DNA from: Methanoregula sp. PtaU1.Bin051
GTDB lineage: Archaea; Halobacteriota; Methanomicrobia; Methanomicrobiales; Methanospirillaceae
Length of the DNA: 64,000 nt
Reading direction: 5' to 3'
Assembly (NCBI GenBank): GCA_002067895.1
Contig: MVRE01000011.1
Coordinates: 1-64,000 of the forward strand
Positions 1 through 9,298 of this stretch are shown one piece after another; position 1 is the stretch's first letter, and every line of letters starts with the position of its first letter. The notes below the pieces were generated by a model. That model was not told the origin of the DNA. It did no database searches and was given only the letters and a program-made list of their open reading frames with translations. Position numbers and translations under genes: made by a program.

Positions 1-171
1 AGAGTAAGGAGGCACTGTACCTTAGATCTTTTGGTCACGGTTTTACTTCTGAGAACGTAGCTTTTCTACAGAGCCAATAGTTCAAGATTTCAAAGCAGGA
101 TGTCTACGGTCTGGGGGAGACTTCCACACCTGAAAAAGAGTGCCGGACTAATATATTTTAATAAAACAGGA
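1..171. other. No gene recognised
   Basis: This stretch lies downstream of ksgA. I see no convincing coding frame, RNA gene or repeat. An AT-rich patch at about 150-165 could be a promoter or terminator element, but nothing decides it. Confidence 0.4.
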
Positions 172-936
172 TCATGAAAAATTTGCTATCGATGCAAAAT
201 CCTCCAGATACAACTCCTCCGGTCGACTCTTGAGGATCTCTTCCGGCAACGCCCCAATCACCCGCTGCACCCATGCCTCACCGAGCATTCCTGTAGATCC
301 CTTCAGGCAGTTGCGCACGGTCTTCCTCCGGTGCGAGAAGAGCGCCCGAACAACGTCTGCATACCGCTTACGATCGTTTATAGGAAAGATCGGCGGGCGG
401 GGGACGAGCCAGACGACAGTCGAATGCACCTGTGGCTTGGGCGAGAAGCAGTTGGGCGAGAGATCGAAGCACTTCTTTACGGCAGCATAGGTCTGGACCA
501 TGATAGAGAGGCGTCCACAGTCCTTGGTGCCGGCGGGTGCCACCATCCGGTCTGCGAACTCGCTCTGGTACATGAGCACCGCCTCTTCAAACCCGGTCTC
601 AAGGAGCTGGAAGGTGATCTTCGACGAGATAGAGTAAGGAAGGTTCGATACGACGACAGAAAACTGGGGAAGCTCGCACCGTCCTGCATCTCCGTGCGTG
701 ATGGTGAGCCGGCCGGATGCGATCTCATTTGAAAAAGTATCGGCAAGGTCTTCGCAGAGCAGCCCATCCAGCTCGACGGCATGGACGGTTGCGCCCCTTG
801 CAAGCAGGGCCCGGGTCAGCGCTCCATTACCGGGCCCTATCTCCAGCACGACCCGGTCCTTCAGCGGAATGATATCGGCGATCCGATCGATCGCCCGCGG
901 GTCGATGAGGAAGTGCTGGTCGCGATGCGCTTTCAT
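172..936 (-). CDS. ksgA: 16S rRNA dimethyladenosine transferase KsgA/RsmA
   Basis: This is an SAM-dependent enzyme that dimethylates two adjacent adenines near the 3' end of 16S rRNA during small-subunit maturation. The 254-residue length is usual. Visible motifs are the SAM-binding loop EIGPGNGALT (about residues 33-42) and the catalytic NLPY motif of adenine N6-methyltransferases (about 98-101), followed by the C-terminal rRNA-binding part. Its ATG overlaps the stop of the upstream DUF655 gene by 4 bp, so the two are probably translationally coupled. It is the last gene of the long minus-strand translation cluster seen here. Dim1/KsgA identity is secure. Confidence 0.96.
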   Translation of the reverse strand: MKAHRDQHFLIDPRAIDRIADIIPLKDRVVLEIGPGNGALTRALLARGATVHAVELDGLLCEDLADTFSNEIASGRLTITHGDAGRCELPQFSVVVSNLPYSISSKITFQLLETGFEEAVLMYQSEFADRMVAPAGTKDCGRLSIMVQTYAAVKKCFDLSPNCFSPKPQVHSTVVWLVPRPPIFPINDRKRYADVVRALFSHRRKTVRNCLKGSTGMLGEAWVQRVIGALPEEILKSRPEELYLEDFASIANFS

Positions 937-1496
937 CGGGTCGTAAAGACGTGATACTTCACGTCCTTGTTCTGGAGCTCTTCCATGATCCGGGCGATAA
1001 TCATCTTCTCGGGGTGGGGGATGGACTTGATCCTGTGGGCGATATCGGCGAAACTCTCGAAAGGTTTCCGGCCCCGTGCGTCAAGGATCTCCCACATCAG
1101 CTTCTTGCCGATCCCGGGCAGCAGGTGGAGCATGTGCATCTTAGCCGTTATCGGGACCGCAGTATTGAAGAAGTTGACAAAATCGGCTTCCCGTTCCTTT
1201 ACGACTTTTTCCACAATGAACGGCAGCTCGCCTTTTGCCGTCTGCGTCAGCTCCTCGTACCCGATCCGGCGCTTCACCCGCTCGATCTTCTGCCGCTCGG
1301 CATCTCCGATATAAACCTTCTCGTATAGTTCTATTGTAACGTCCGGCTTGGGGACAAGTTCTAGAAGCTTGAACTGCTCGAGACCCATGGCCTGAACGAG
1401 GGGCTCGCGCTTGAACGGCGGGCGGGGATCGTCAGGGTGGCCTTTCAACAGGACGTCGAGTACCACCGCATTGACCTCTTTTTTTTCGGCCTTCAT
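933..1496 (-). CDS. DUF655 family putative RNA-binding protein
   Basis: This 187-residue protein belongs to the archaeal DUF655 family, which commonly sits between the Rpo4 and KsgA genes. The C-terminal half contains a helix-hairpin-helix-like segment (LLPGIGKKLMWEIL, about residues 125-138), consistent with nucleic-acid binding. The N-terminal half has a small beta-rich region around ELYEKVYIG. It starts 9 bp after the Rpo4 stop and overlaps ksgA by 4 bp. A role in ribosome assembly or translation is inferred only from this neighbourhood; the molecular activity is not known to me. Confidence 0.9.
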   Translation of the reverse strand: MKAEKKEVNAVVLDVLLKGHPDDPRPPFKREPLVQAMGLEQFKLLELVPKPDVTIELYEKVYIGDAERQKIERVKRRIGYEELTQTAKGELPFIVEKVVKEREADFVNFFNTAVPITAKMHMLHLLPGIGKKLMWEILDARGRKPFESFADIAHRIKSIPHPEKMIIARIMEELQNKDVKYHVFTTR

Positions 1497-1505
1497 CCGC
1501 GTACC

Positions 1506-1856
1506 TCAGAAGTGGCTCGCGACGATCTGCAGAATGGAATCGAGTTCTTCGGTCGTGAGCGTGAACCGCTCCTTTGCATAGATTGCCCGGAGTTCGTCGC
1601 GGGTTTTTGGCATGATATTTGCGATCCGGTAAGCGATCTCGGGCTTCATCTTCTCGAGCTTGATAAGCTCTTTTACGAGATCGACCGACTTTTCCGGTGT
1701 GGTCTTGGAGAGCGTGTTGGCATGCTCAAGGCTCCGGCGGAACTCGTAGGACATCTCCTTCTCCGCAGCGATCCGCTGCGCTTCGACGCCCTGCAGGATC
1801 TCGCGCACCTGGGGGAGGGTAACCTTCTCTTCGCTCGAAATAGCCTTCACTTTCAT
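1506..1856 (-). CDS. rpoF: DNA-directed RNA polymerase subunit Rpo4 (RpoF)
   Basis: This is the archaeal counterpart of eukaryotic Rpb4, which with Rpo7 forms the stalk of RNA polymerase. The 116-residue length and the C-terminal HRDC-like helical region with the MPKTRDELRAIYAKE segment are typical. It is encoded in the ribosomal protein/KsgA cluster and away from the main polymerase operon (51-59 kb here), as is normal in archaea. It follows rpl21e after 20 bp and precedes DUF655 by 9 bp, so it is co-transcribed with translation genes. Confidence 0.94.
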   Translation of the reverse strand: MKVKAISSEEKVTLPQVREILQGVEAQRIAAEKEMSYEFRRSLEHANTLSKTTPEKSVDLVKELIKLEKMKPEIAYRIANIMPKTRDELRAIYAKERFTLTTEELDSILQIVASHF

Positions 1857-1876
1857 GCCATCACCTGATAGTGGAT

Positions 1877-2167
1877 TTACTTTTGGGCTTTTAGGTGTTG
1901 TGGTCTTGCGATCACGATCTTTTCGGAATTGCCGTCAGGGATTGAGAGGATCCATGCCCTTCCCCGCTGGCCGACGACCGTTCCTGTCTTGCCATGGAAT
2001 CGGCGGTGTGGCATTCCTTTCTGGATGCTCGGTTCGCAGACGATGTGGACGTTCTGCCCTACCTCGAATTTCTGGATGACGGAGGTCACCGGCGGGAGCC
2101 CTCGGCGCCGGAGCTCTTTCTTGAACTTATAGCGTGTCTTCTTTCTTGGTCCGTTGTGATGTGCCAT
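1877..2167 (-). CDS. rpl21e: 50S ribosomal protein L21e
   Basis: This is a 96-residue basic large-subunit protein. The N-terminus ([17 protein letters not shown]), the [11 protein letters not shown] segment and the [15 protein letters not shown] core (an SH3-like barrel) are characteristic of archaeal and eukaryotic L21e. It begins 2 bp after the pus10 stop, indicating one transcript. The length is normal and no anomaly was seen. Confidence 0.97.
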   Translation of the reverse strand: MAHHNGPRKKTRYKFKKELRRRGLPPVTSVIQKFEVGQNVHIVCEPSIQKGMPHRRFHGKTGTVVGQRGRAWILSIPDGNSEKIVIARPQHLKAQK

Positions 2168-2169
2168 GA

Positions 2170-3399
2170 TTATTCACCTTGTTTCTCTTCGACCAGTACC
2201 ACGTCAAGGCTGGTTACCCGTATGGGAAGTCCCAGAGCCTCTGACAGGCTCGGGCGGGTTCTCCCGTTATCCCCGGATATCAGCTCCTTGATATACAGCC
2301 CGGATTCGCCGGTCACCTCAACAATAAATCTGCCGGCTTCCATCCCGGTGCATTCGATATCAAGAACCCTGCGTTCGCGGATCTTGTCGGCGCGCCTGTG
2401 TGCGACCCGTTCCGGCGTGCGCTGGCTTATTTTAGCGCCGGATAAGGATTTTACGGCTTTTGCGAACGCGTCTGCCGATGGTGCACCATCAGCCTCGACT
2501 ACGATCCTGTATTTTTTATGCGCCTTGTTCGATTTAAGGGTTTCCACTTCAGAACGTTCGCTCCACCGTTCGAGTTCCACTTCTATACGTCCGGAGGCGC
2601 TTTTATTGATCGCCCCTTCCAGCTCCTTCAGGTCTGCAGAGCGCAGCCGGGGCGAGACAATCTCCAGCACGAACGGCCGGCCCGTCCCGACCATCCGGGC
2701 GTCGATGTCCTCCCTGCCCGCGCCATGGAGGACCGCATTCTCTGCCCTGAACATGGCGACCGACGGCCTGCCGATAAGCTCCTCGACGGAGTCCTGGTAC
2801 TGCTTGCCGGTAAAATTGCACCGCTCGCAGCCAGTCCCCCGGCACGCACGGCAGTCCCAGTGGGTCTGCGGGATGCCGCGCTCGAACTTCCGGTACCTGC
2901 CATACAAGAAGACCGGGTTGATCTGTACTTCAAGACTGTCCTGTGACGGGTCCAGCAGGATAACGACATCGGGCTTTTTGAAGTCAACAGTCTTCCCGGT
3001 CAGGGCGGCGACCGCTTTTCCCACCTCTCGATTTACCTCCGATTTAAACGGTTCAGACTCTGCAAGCGAGAGATCGGAGATCACCATCTCCTCGCTTTCT
3101 GAAATCATCGGGGGAACCCGGCACCCGATCAGGAATGTTGCGTACTCGATACCCTCAAGCGATCGGACAATCCGCCCGGCCCATGTCTCCACGTGTTCGA
3201 AGAAATTGCCGCAGATCCAGCAGGTGCCAGAGAACGGGTCGTACGGGATGTTCTGTTCAACCGAGCGCGCGATCCTGATCGCCACGCCCCGCTGGTCGTT
3301 GGTAAGACCATGTCCCCGTTTTCCGAAGAACCGGCCGAGGCAGTGGTCGCAACACGGCCCGTAAGAGAGTATTTTCTCCGCCGCTTCCGTCATCTCCAC
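2170..3399 (-). CDS. pus10: tRNA pseudouridine synthase Pus10
   Basis: Pus10 isomerises U54 and U55 in the T-loop of archaeal tRNAs. The 409-residue protein has an N-terminal cysteine-rich zinc module ([11 protein letters not shown] near 16-26 and CWICGNFF near 60-67), a THUMP-like middle, and the catalytic pseudouridine synthase domain. The catalytic aspartate lies in the [19 protein letters not shown] region (about 229-247). Its start overlaps the end of trmY by 10 bp. TrmY methylates the pseudouridine-54 that Pus10 makes, so this neighbour pair encodes two consecutive steps on one nucleotide. Confidence 0.95.
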   Translation of the reverse strand: MEMTEAAEKILSYGPCCDHCLGRFFGKRGHGLTNDQRGVAIRIARSVEQNIPYDPFSGTCWICGNFFEHVETWAGRIVRSLEGIEYATFLIGCRVPPMISESEEMVISDLSLAESEPFKSEVNREVGKAVAALTGKTVDFKKPDVVILLDPSQDSLEVQINPVFLYGRYRKFERGIPQTHWDCRACRGTGCERCNFTGKQYQDSVEELIGRPSVAMFRAENAVLHGAGREDIDARMVGTGRPFVLEIVSPRLRSADLKELEGAINKSASGRIEVELERWSERSEVETLKSNKAHKKYRIVVEADGAPSADAFAKAVKSLSGAKISQRTPERVAHRRADKIRERRVLDIECTGMEAGRFIVEVTGESGLYIKELISGDNGRTRPSLSEALGLPIRVTSLDVVLVEEKQGE

Positions 3400-3968
3400 C
3401 CGGCATTCCTCCGGTCGATCTCGTTTAAGAGGATCGTTATCGCATGATCGGCATGGAGCACGGCTGGCCCGACCGAGAAGCGCGGGCAGTCCTCGATCAA
3501 TGCCTTCTCATCATCCGTGAAATTCCTGTGATCGGAAAGGAGAAATGCTGACGGCAGCAGGTTCACATTCCTGATATCGGTCCCGTTTTCGTCGAGAACG
3601 GCATACGAGCCTTCCTGCAGCAGCCGGTTTAATCCTCCTTTCCTGACGGCCACCCCGGGCGCAGCCTCCCGGAACTCCGATCCGCAGGGGATTGCAAGCG
3701 CTTTCTTGAGAAATGCCGCAGGGCTTCGCTCGTCAGGGTTGAGCGACCGTACCGTGTTTCCCGAGAACTTCACCGTCTTTGGCGGACTCGGACTTCCCAG
3801 AAGCACGAGCGAACAGTCATTGTCCTCCCTTACCCCGTGGGAGAGGAGGAGAGATGCGTTCACACACCGGCAGAGGACGTCCATGCGGCCTGCCCCGCCC
3901 GCAAGATCGTTGAGGCTGAACGTACCGTCTGTCCGGGCAGTGTGCCCGATGACTACAAAAGATACCAT
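3390..3968 (-). CDS. trmY: tRNA (pseudouridine54-N1)-methyltransferase TrmY
   Basis: TrmY is a SPOUT-class methyltransferase that converts pseudouridine-54 of tRNA to N1-methylpseudouridine, the archaeal substitute for ribothymidine. The 192-residue protein shows the family features FVVIGHTARTDGTFSLNDL at the N-terminus and a knot-forming C-terminal region (SAFLLSDHRNFTDDEKALI). It starts 1 bp downstream of the ffh stop and overlaps pus10 by 10 bp in another frame. The juxtaposition with pus10 strongly supports the assignment. Confidence 0.93.
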   Translation of the reverse strand: MVSFVVIGHTARTDGTFSLNDLAGGAGRMDVLCRCVNASLLLSHGVREDNDCSLVLLGSPSPPKTVKFSGNTVRSLNPDERSPAAFLKKALAIPCGSEFREAAPGVAVRKGGLNRLLQEGSYAVLDENGTDIRNVNLLPSAFLLSDHRNFTDDEKALIEDCPRFSVGPAVLHADHAITILLNEIDRRNAGWR

Positions 3969-3969
3969 C

Positions 3970-5295
3970 TCACTGCATTCCTGAGAAGCGTTTCATCAGG
4001 CGTTGCATGTTAAACCTGCCGCCAGAAGCTCCCCGCAGCCCCTTGAGTGTCCGCTGCATCAGCTTGAAGTATTTCAGGAGTTCACGGACCTCGTCCTGCG
4101 TTGCGCCGGCCCCGTGGGCGATCCGCTGCATCCGGGAGCTGCTGATGAGTGAGGGGTCGTCCAGCTCGGCGCTCGTCATCGAATCCATGATGATCCGGTA
4201 CCGCACCATCTTGGTACTGGTAACGTCATAGACATCGGAGGGAAGTTCCATGTTGCCAAGCGGGAGCATGTTCATGATCTGCTTTAAGGGCCCCATCTTG
4301 TTCAGCGCTTCGAGCTGCTTGTACATGTCCCTTAGCGTGAACTTGCCCTTCATCATCGCGTTTACGTCGACCTCGTCCGCACGGATCGCCTCGGTTGCTT
4401 TTTCCATGAGCGCACGCATATCGCCCATGCCAAGCAGGCGGGAGATAAATCCGTCGGGATCAAACCGTTCAAGATCGTCGATTGTTTCGCCCTGCCCGAT
4501 GAAAACGATCCCGCTCTTGGTCTCTGCAACCGCAGAAAGGGCGCCTCCACCCTTTGCTGTTCCGTCCATCTTGGTGATGATGACCCCGTCGATGCCGATG
4601 GCTTCGTGGAACCGGCGCGCCTGTTCGCTAGCCGCCTGGCCAAGCGCCGCATCGATGACCAGCCAGCGGTGGGTCGCTTTTGTGAGCTTGTTGAGGTCGA
4701 TGATCTCCTGGATCAGAGCCGCTTCCAGCGCGTGGCGGCCCTGCGTATCCACGATTAAGACCTCGAATTCTTTCAGATCGGAGAGCCCTTTTTTCGTGAT
4801 AGCTAGCGCATCCTTTTCCTTAGTATCGCCGAAACAGGGGATATTGATCTTCTGGCACAGGGTTGCGAGCTGATCGTATGCACCGGGGCGGAAGGTATCA
4901 GCACAGATGACCGCGACCTTGAGCCCCTTCTTCTGGAAATACCTGGCAAGCTTCGCTGTGGTCGTCGTCTTGCCGCTACCCTGAAGGCCAGCCATCAGGA
5001 TTGTCTGGGCCTCAAGCTTCACATCTGTTGACGCCCAGATAAGACGGACAAGTTCCTGGTATACAATCCGGAGCACATGCTCGCGCACGCTCATGCCTTT
5101 TAGCGGCTGTTCGTCGAGCGACCGCATGCGGATGGCCTTAGAGAGCTCCATCACCAGCTTTACATTGACATCAGCGGAGAGGAGCGCCCGCTGGAGATCC
5201 TTGACCAGTTCATCGACTGCCGCCCGGTCGACAACGGTTTTGCCGGCCAGTTTCTTGAGCGCGTCCTTGAGCGAGGATGATAGCGTGTCAAGCAT
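3970..5295 (-). CDS. ffh: Signal recognition particle GTPase SRP54 (Ffh)
   Basis: This is the SRP protein that recognises signal sequences and delivers ribosomes to FtsY at the membrane. It is 441 residues long: N domain (1-85), G domain with P-loop [11 protein letters not shown] (about 104-114), DTQGR and [10 protein letters not shown] motifs, then the methionine-rich M domain (about 300-441) ending in [14 protein letters not shown]. The ATG overlaps the ftsY stop by 1 bp. Receptor and SRP54 are therefore made from one mRNA together with prefoldin. Length and motifs are normal. Confidence 0.97.
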   Translation of the reverse strand: MLDTLSSSLKDALKKLAGKTVVDRAAVDELVKDLQRALLSADVNVKLVMELSKAIRMRSLDEQPLKGMSVREHVLRIVYQELVRLIWASTDVKLEAQTILMAGLQGSGKTTTTAKLARYFQKKGLKVAVICADTFRPGAYDQLATLCQKINIPCFGDTKEKDALAITKKGLSDLKEFEVLIVDTQGRHALEAALIQEIIDLNKLTKATHRWLVIDAALGQAASEQARRFHEAIGIDGVIITKMDGTAKGGGALSAVAETKSGIVFIGQGETIDDLERFDPDGFISRLLGMGDMRALMEKATEAIRADEVDVNAMMKGKFTLRDMYKQLEALNKMGPLKQIMNMLPLGNMELPSDVYDVTSTKMVRYRIIMDSMTSAELDDPSLISSSRMQRIAHGAGATQDEVRELLKYFKLMQRTLKGLRGASGGRFNMQRLMKRFSGMQ

Positions 5296-6356
5296 CAGGC
5301 ATCACCAAGGAGTTCTTCCACCATCGCTTCCGGGGAGAACGGCAAGATGTCATCATAAGCCTGCCCGGTTCCGAGAAACATTAGAGGTTTTCCTATTGTG
5401 TGGGCTATTGAGATTGCAGCCCCGCCACGGGAGTCCATGTCAGCCTTAGTGAGCACGACGGCGTCTGCCCCGACAGTCCGGTCGAACTCGGCCGCGCGGA
5501 CGATCGCATCGTTACCTGCGACTGCCTCGTCCACATAGACGATGAGATCCGGTTTCATGACACGCCGGATTTTATCCAGCTGGCTCATAAGGTTTGCTTT
5601 GGTATGGAATCTTCCGGCCGTATCGGCGAGCACGACATCAATCTTGTGGGACTGGGCGTACTGGACGGCATCGAAGAGGACTGCCGAGGGATCTGCGCCC
5701 GGCTGGTGCTGGATGATACGGATCCCGAGCCGCTCGGCATGCACTTCGATCTGCTCGATCGCCCCGGCGCGGTAGGTATCCCCGGCACCGATAACGACAG
5801 TAAATCCCTGCTTCTTCAGGTACGCGCCGATCTTGGCGACCGTCGTCGTCTTCCCGGTGCCATTGACACCGGTGAACAGGATCTTAACCGGCCGCTTGCG
5901 GTTCCTGATATAATCGGAAAGATCGAAGCCTTCGCCCAGGACGTTGAGGAGCGCACCTTTAAGTGTCCCGACAACGAGAGCATCGACCGATTGCCCGATC
6001 TTCCGATGTTTGCCAATCAGGTTCTTCCTGACATGGGCAATAATCGCGTCGGTAACCGGTAGGGCAACATCGCTCTCGAGAAGCGTGATCTCGAGTTCCG
6101 AGAGGGCATCAGAGAGCTCCTTCTCGGTGATAATCAGCTCCCTATCGATGATAAATGTCTTTACTTTATTGACAAATGTTGTGTCTGATTGGAGAGTGCC
6201 TGCGGGCACCGGCCCGGATTGTATCGATACTTCCTGTGGAGATTTGACAGGGGCGTCCTTTTCCGGCATCGGAACCGGTGCTGACACAACAGCACCGATA
6301 CTGCTGCCGATGCGGGCGCGGGCCGCCTGCAGCCGTTCCTTGAGCCCCGCAAACAT
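5295..6356 (-). CDS. ftsY: Signal recognition particle receptor FtsY
   Basis: FtsY is the membrane-associated GTPase that docks SRP. The 353-residue protein has a short basic N-terminal helix ([17 protein letters not shown]) that could contact membrane lipids, then a proline-rich linker, N domain and G domain with P-loop [16 protein letters not shown] and TKAD motifs. It overlaps ffh by 1 bp and follows the prefoldin alpha gene by 14 bp. The acidic A domain of many bacteria is lacking, as in other archaea. Confidence 0.97.
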   Translation of the reverse strand: MFAGLKERLQAARARIGSSIGAVVSAPVPMPEKDAPVKSPQEVSIQSGPVPAGTLQSDTTFVNKVKTFIIDRELIITEKELSDALSELEITLLESDVALPVTDAIIAHVRKNLIGKHRKIGQSVDALVVGTLKGALLNVLGEGFDLSDYIRNRKRPVKILFTGVNGTGKTTTVAKIGAYLKKQGFTVVIGAGDTYRAGAIEQIEVHAERLGIRIIQHQPGADPSAVLFDAVQYAQSHKIDVVLADTAGRFHTKANLMSQLDKIRRVMKPDLIVYVDEAVAGNDAIVRAAEFDRTVGADAVVLTKADMDSRGGAAISIAHTIGKPLMFLGTGQAYDDILPFSPEAMVEELLGDA

Positions 6357-6370
6357 GGATCGCCGTACCT

Positions 6371-6859
6371 TTACTCGTCCTGTTCCCGTCCCGCACGAAC
6401 AGGTGGCATCCTTCCTGCCTGCTCCGCCGCTACCGCCTGCTGGTATCCCTGCTCGATCCTTTTTGCGATTTCATTCATCTGGGCACGCAGTTTCTCAAGG
6501 GTTTCGGCGACCTTCTTCTCAGAAGCTTCCATCTCGGTTATCCGGTCTTTTAGGAATTCGACAGCATCCTTGTTTGTACGTTCCACGATTACATCTGATC
6601 CGATATTGAGGAGGATCTTGTCCGTTTCAAGGATTTTTACCCGGACGCTTGCACCACCACCAATCTGGAGGAGGACGGTTCCGTCATCCGATTCAAGAAG
6701 TCCCTGCAGGGCTTCGACAGCGGCAAGTGCTTCCATCCGCCCGTTTTCAAGCAGTTCCAGCTGGCTTGCAAAAATTTCAGCCTGCTGTCCGTATTGCTTA
6801 AGATGCTGCTCAAGGGCGAGCAGTTCGCGCTGGTCGATTGCATCTGTGCTTGCTGGCAT
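6371..6859 (-). CDS. pfdA: Prefoldin subunit alpha
   Basis: This is a subunit of the hexameric archaeal prefoldin chaperone, which holds unfolded proteins in tentacle-like coiled coils. The 162 residues show an N-terminal heptad helix (about 10-55), a beta-hairpin core (VLLQIGGGASVRVKI to SDVIVERT) and a C-terminal coiled coil (about 105-145), then an unstructured charged tail. It is the first gene after a 191-bp gap containing a promoter-like sequence. It therefore probably leads a sub-operon with ftsY, ffh, trmY and pus10. Confidence 0.94.
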   Translation of the reverse strand: MPASTDAIDQRELLALEQHLKQYGQQAEIFASQLELLENGRMEALAAVEALQGLLESDDGTVLLQIGGGASVRVKILETDKILLNIGSDVIVERTNKDAVEFLKDRITEMEASEKKVAETLEKLRAQMNEIAKRIEQGYQQAVAAEQAGRMPPVRAGREQDE

Positions 6860-6924
6860 GCTCTCTTACCTCCGCTTGTTAACGTCTCTAAACGGTAATT
6901 CTGACTCCGGTTATGTATGCTGTC

Positions 6925-6945
6925 TGGTGCAATAAATACATCATT
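6925..6945 (-). promoter_or_regulatory. Probable promoter of pfdA-ftsY-ffh sub-operon
   Basis: On the minus strand a TATA-like element TATTTATT covers 6931-6938. This predicts a start of transcription near 6910, about 50 nt before the pfdA ATG. It lies in the 191-bp gap between the L18Ae gene and pfdA. Identified by eye only. Confidence 0.5.
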
Positions 6946-6993
6946 AGGAAGTTGTGCATCCCTGCCGGAGAGTTTAATGGCTCAGGTTATGCT

Positions 6994-7038
6994 TCCCTAT
7001 AGGGATTAAAAACACGACAATCCCGGTTATAACCGGGA
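6994..7038 (-). terminator. Hairpin pair downstream of L18Ae gene
   Basis: A perfect 18-bp palindrome TCCCGGTTATAACCGGGA lies at 7021-7038, starting 12 bp after the L18Ae stop. A second palindrome TCCCTATAGGGA is at 6994-7005, and a short T-run (minus strand) lies between them. This fits a transcription terminator or RNA processing site that separates the ribosomal-protein genes from pfdA. Confidence 0.55.
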
Positions 7039-7050
7039 AATACTGACTGC

Positions 7051-7242
7051 TTACTTGCCTGCGGCTGGTACAACCGCATCGATTTTAATATACCGCCGCT
7101 TCAGGTTATGCTTGCTGCCGATTGTGGCAAACGTGCGTTCACGCGCCTGTTTTTCATTGGGTGCCGCAACTATCCTCGTGTACGGCCTCCATTCTTCGCC
7201 CATCATGAATGTCCCTTTTACCTCAAACATCTTCTCTTCCAT
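7051..7242 (-). CDS. rplX: 50S ribosomal protein L18Ae (LX/L20a)
   Basis: This is a 63-residue archaeal large-subunit protein. The motifs KGTFMMGEEWRPYTR, NEKQARERTFATIGSKHNLKRR and the basic C-terminus match the L18Ae/LX family. It begins 6 bp after the aIF6 stop and is the last gene of the S19e-L39e-L31e-aIF6 segment before a hairpin pair. The assignment rests on sequence and conserved position next to aIF6 and prefoldin alpha. Confidence 0.93.
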   Translation of the reverse strand: MEEKMFEVKGTFMMGEEWRPYTRIVAAPNEKQARERTFATIGSKHNLKRRYIKIDAVVPAAGK

Positions 7243-7248
7243 GCAAAA

Positions 7249-7911
7249 TCACTCCAGAAATCCGAATACATCTTCAATCCTGCCAAGCTCGAACCCGCTC
7301 GTCTGCGCACCCGCGAGATAACCCCTTGTGCTGACGAGAAGGCCGGTGCCGATCAGGCCAGTGCCCATGTTGATGGTACCGGTCCCTACCGGGACGCCGC
7401 AGAATTCTGCGATCCGCTCAATCTCGCTATCGGTTGTGCGGGGATGGACGATGACCCCCTTTTCCGTTGCCGCACCGGCCATGCCGACAGTCTTGACCCC
7501 TCCAAGGGCTGTCGCCATGACCTTTACGCCAAGGAAACTGCCTATCTCTGCAACCATCTCTTTCTCCATTTCGGGATGAACAAATGCGACCCGGTCGTTT
7601 GTCAGAATCACGTTACCGGCAGCGTTCATTGAACCGGAGAGTGGCATCACCTCGCGATATTCGGAGAGCGCGTCTATCTCTTCAGGTGATGCAAGCCCGG
7701 ATACAACAATCCCCTTCCGGTTACCGGTCAGGAGTGACCCGATAATCACACTGCCCTGAATAGATGTTTCGACGAGTTCCGCATCTAGCGCTGCCTTCAC
7801 TGCATGCCTGAACTCATCCGGCGCTCCCGAAGGCACGATAACGATGTCCTCCAGAACCCTCGCAAAGACCCCGATGTTGGGGTCGCCGGCATACGTTATC
7901 GTCCGTTCCAT
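7249..7911 (-). CDS. eif6: Translation initiation factor aIF-6
   Basis: aIF6 binds the large ribosomal subunit and prevents premature joining with the small subunit. The 220 residues form the five-fold pentein repeat (for example [48 protein letters not shown]). Length is normal for the family. It starts 6 bp after the L31e stop and ends 6 bp before the L18Ae start, in the usual archaeal order L39e-L31e-aIF6-L18Ae. Confidence 0.97.
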   Translation of the reverse strand: MERTITYAGDPNIGVFARVLEDIVIVPSGAPDEFRHAVKAALDAELVETSIQGSVIIGSLLTGNRKGIVVSGLASPEEIDALSEYREVMPLSGSMNAAGNVILTNDRVAFVHPEMEKEMVAEIGSFLGVKVMATALGGVKTVGMAGAATEKGVIVHPRTTDSEIERIAEFCGVPVGTGTINMGTGLIGTGLLVSTRGYLAGAQTSGFELGRIEDVFGFLE

Positions 7912-7917
7912 GGTTGT

Positions 7918-8184
7918 CTATGATTCTTTGGCGAGCTCGGCCTGGACCTGCCCGTCTTCCATCTTCATGGCCCGGACCCGTATCTTGTTCGGGGGCTTCT
8001 CTGAACCCCGCTCCCAGACCTTCTCGTTGATGCTCCGGTCCAGCTTGATATCGTCACTTTTCATGTGCCGGGCCAGGTACTTCCGGATGTCCTTGATCGC
8101 GGCATTGCTCCGCTTCCAGCGCGGCGCCCTCCTCGTATCCCTTAAGGGAATGATGTAGATATGTTCCTCCAGATTCTCCGCCAT
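7918..8184 (-). CDS. rpl31e: 50S ribosomal protein L31e
   Basis: This is an 88-residue large-subunit protein located near the exit tunnel. Motifs [18 protein letters not shown] and [14 protein letters not shown], and the C-terminal beta strand with [11 protein letters not shown], are diagnostic. It starts 3 bp after the L39e stop, so the two are certainly co-transcribed. Confidence 0.97.
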   Translation of the reverse strand: MAENLEEHIYIIPLRDTRRAPRWKRSNAAIKDIRKYLARHMKSDDIKLDRSINEKVWERGSEKPPNKIRVRAMKMEDGQVQAELAKES

Positions 8185-8187
8185 TAC

Positions 8188-8340
8188 TCACACCTTCAGC
8201 GAGCTTCTGCGCCAGTGCCGGCGCTTAGGGTGCGCAACGACGTTGCGCTTTGTCCGAACCATAACCCACTGGGGCACGCGCCGGTTCTGGTCGCATGCCT
8301 TTGCCAGTCTTACTTTCCTTCCTTTACTAACAATGCTCAT
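8188..8340 (-). CDS. rpl39e: 50S ribosomal protein L39e
   Basis: This is a 50-residue very basic protein that lines the ribosomal exit tunnel. I translated it by hand: it begins [20 protein letters not shown] and ends [11 protein letters not shown], with the family motif [13 protein letters not shown] in the middle. The stop TGA is at 8188-8190 and the L31e start follows after 3 bp. Such a short gene is easily missed, but the match to L39e is unambiguous. Confidence 0.96.
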   Translation of the reverse strand: MSIVSKGRKVRLAKACDQNRRVPQWVMVRTKRNVVAHPKRRHWRRSSLKV

Positions 8341-8359
8341 ATTCTTCACCGTTTATTAT

Positions 8360-8953
8360 TCAGGCCGGTTTCCTGCCGACGACCAGCGACTGATCATGGC
8401 CGGAGGGAAAGAGCGGCGCGGGATCCAAGCCGCGGGCACGGCAGGCCTCTCGTATCTCTGCCTCGTAATCGCCGTTCGGGATCGTGCCCGTCTCGCCATA
8501 ACTGACGAAAAGGAAGCGCTCCACGAGCCGGTCGACCTCTCTCTTCGTATAACCAAGCAGGGGGCGGATGTAAGAGCACCCGGTCCGGCCCTCCAGGCTC
8601 TGCACCTCGGCATGCGTAAGCATCGGGACGCGGTCGTTGAACCGCGTGCCATCGGCAACAACCTGATACTCGCTGCAGAGGGATTCAACAGCGGTATGAT
8701 GAACCAGGTTGATCGCCGAATTGGGAAAACCTTCCTGCTCCACCATATCTACCGCCTCATTCAGTAATCTGTCGGGAAACACCCGTCGTTTCAACGGAAA
8801 TCCAAGCGATCGTGCCGCAGCCTCCACAGAAGGAAGCGGGCGGGCGGGATCGAACATGAAGGTATTGAGTTCGACCTCGTAATACGTACCCAGCATGATT
8901 GCAGCAAGGGAACTGTCCTTTCCGCCGCTGTACAGCACTCCCGCATTCGTCAT
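8360..8953 (-). CDS. PP-loop ATP pyrophosphatase family protein (archaeal, next to L39e)
   Basis: This is a 197-residue protein of the N-type ATP pyrophosphatase (alpha-hydrolase/PP-loop) superfamily. The PP-loop YSGGKDSSLAAI is at residues 8-19, and a second conserved patch VADGTRFNDRVP lies around 98-109. Enzymes of this superfamily adenylate substrates such as tRNA bases or glutamine-dependent substrates; the substrate here is unknown. It overlaps the PDCD5-like gene by 4 bp and precedes L39e by 19 bp, so a role in translation or tRNA modification is a fair inference. Confidence 0.85.
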   Translation of the reverse strand: MTNAGVLYSGGKDSSLAAIMLGTYYEVELNTFMFDPARPLPSVEAAARSLGFPLKRRVFPDRLLNEAVDMVEQEGFPNSAINLVHHTAVESLCSEYQVVADGTRFNDRVPMLTHAEVQSLEGRTGCSYIRPLLGYTKREVDRLVERFLFVSYGETGTIPNGDYEAEIREACRARGLDPAPLFPSGHDQSLVVGRKPA

Positions 8954-9288
8954 TTCCGTGTAATGGTATAATTGCGCTTCGCCGGCGCAAGCTGGCGCAG
9001 CAGTTCTTTGAACTGTGCATCTGTGATCTTCTGACGCAGCCGCCCGCTCTGAGCGAGCATCACCAGCTGCTGTTCGATTGCGGCCGCAAACTCGGGTTTG
9101 GTGAGCTTGATGGTATTGAGCCGCTCCCGTGCATCGGGTTCAAGAACCTGCATCAGGATCATCTGGATCTGGGCTTTTGCCTGCTGCTGACGTTCGAGCT
9201 CTGCCTGCATGGCCTGCTGGTCGACAGCCTGCTGCTGCAGTTGCGCCATCTTCCGCTTCCGGATCTCTGCCAGCTCGTCGTCTCCCAT
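8950..9288 (-). CDS. PDCD5-family DNA-binding protein
   Basis: This archaeal homologue of human PDCD5 has 112 residues if it begins at MGDDELAEIRKRKMAQ. The open frame extends 21 codons further upstream, into the S19e 3' end, but that extension is arginine/proline-rich and unlike the family. The body is a long glutamine-rich helix followed by the compact three-helix core (ARERLNTIKLTKPEFAAAIE, residues about 60-79) and a basic tail. It overlaps the PP-loop gene by 4 bp and begins 10 bp after the S19e stop. Cellular function in archaea is not well established. Confidence 0.92.
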   Translation of the reverse strand: MGDDELAEIRKRKMAQLQQQAVDQQAMQAELERQQQAKAQIQMILMQVLEPDARERLNTIKLTKPEFAAAIEQQLVMLAQSGRLRQKITDAQFKELLRQLAPAKRNYTITRK

Positions 9289-9298
9289 ACCAATCCCT

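Noticed and set aside
1994-3364. A 456-codon plus-strand frame opposite pus10 and L21e
   Set aside because: Serine/arginine-rich shadow of two well-supported minus-strand genes.
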